33,280 nt of DNA. Source: Gilvimarinus agarilyticus (GTDB taxonomy: Bacteria; Pseudomonadota; Gammaproteobacteria; Pseudomonadales; Cellvibrionaceae). Position numbers and translations under genes: made by a program. Positions 33,217-33,280 of the stretch are shown one piece after another; within the stretch, counting starts at the first letter, position 1, and every line of letters begins with the position of its first letter. The notes beneath the pieces were generated by a model. The model ran no database searches. It worked only from the letters and a program-made list of their open reading frames with translations, and was not told the origin of the DNA. The stretch is from assembly GCF_000832015.1 (NCBI RefSeq), contig NZ_JXCJ01000001.1, positions 194,111-227,390 of the forward strand, written 5' to 3'.

Positions 33217-33280
33217 TTTACCACCTGTGAGCTTAGCTTGTTTTGCCAGAACTGGCAGTATTTTCCATCCCCCAATGAAT

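Noticed and set aside
33126-33275. Upstream extension of the MliC-domain frame
   Set aside because: It would put 50 polar residues before a clear lipobox signal peptide, and it covers the promoter and the two palindromes.

Overview
The window reads as chromosomal DNA of a free-living, probably marine, Gammaproteobacterium. SerA matches the E. coli enzyme almost residue for residue at its catalytic positions. Gene style also fits: many lipoproteins, chemoreceptors, a DUF938 methyltransferase and a 3-keto-disaccharide hydrolase domain. A Cellvibrionaceae-like host (Saccharophagus/Teredinibacter/Gilvimarinus type) is my inference and is not proven by any single marker. Genes are densely packed on both strands, no non-coding gap exceeds 300 bases, and I found no tRNA, rRNA, CRISPR array, transposase or phage gene.

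Layout: (1) 13-2613, minus strand: arsenic resistance operon arsR-arsC-arsH-acr3, with two near-identical operator palindromes, one before arsR and one between arsR and arsC. (2) 2767-8497: a STAS/SpoIIAA-like protein, a DUF922 secreted protein with altered catalytic residues, a membrane chemoreceptor, the tRNA methyltransferase TrmO, and SerA. (3) 8547-11687, minus strand: a membrane-anchored coiled-coil protein of unknown function and a periplasmic protein joining a chalcone-isomerase-like domain to a TonB C-terminal domain. (4) 11865-15722: a DsbD/ScsB-type thiol:disulfide transporter followed by a secreted redoxin (a likely reductant/partner pair), then a DUF938 methyltransferase and a MAPEG protein. 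A nested inverted repeat with degenerate G-rich heptamers lies between the last two pairs.

(5) 15853-20715: a 1191-residue lipoprotein combining cytochrome c, PA14, beta-propeller and 3-keto-disaccharide hydrolase (DUF1080) domains, followed by a BamA/D15-type outer-membrane barrel. (6) 20883-28512: a HI0933-family flavoprotein, a soluble double-PAS chemoreceptor, polyphosphate kinase 2, a lipoprotein esterase, a membrane endonuclease/exonuclease/phosphatase protein, a SIMPL protein and a membrane diguanylate cyclase. (7) 28509-31463: the glutathione-dependent formaldehyde detoxification pair (class III alcohol dehydrogenase and S-formylglutathione hydrolase) with a divergent LysR regulator. 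An inverted repeat sits where a LysR recognition site is expected. (8) 31539-33125, minus strand: an outer-membrane barrel protein and a lipoprotein joining a cysteine-rich segment to an MliC lysozyme-inhibitor domain. Its promoter is preceded by two identical palindromes exactly 20 bp apart.

The strongest candidates for new biology are the multidomain heme/keto-sugar lipoprotein, the chalcone-isomerase-like/TonB fusion, the Cys-rich/MliC lipoprotein with its paired palindromes, and the palindromes in the divergent intergenic regions. All promoter, operator and terminator calls were made by eye.
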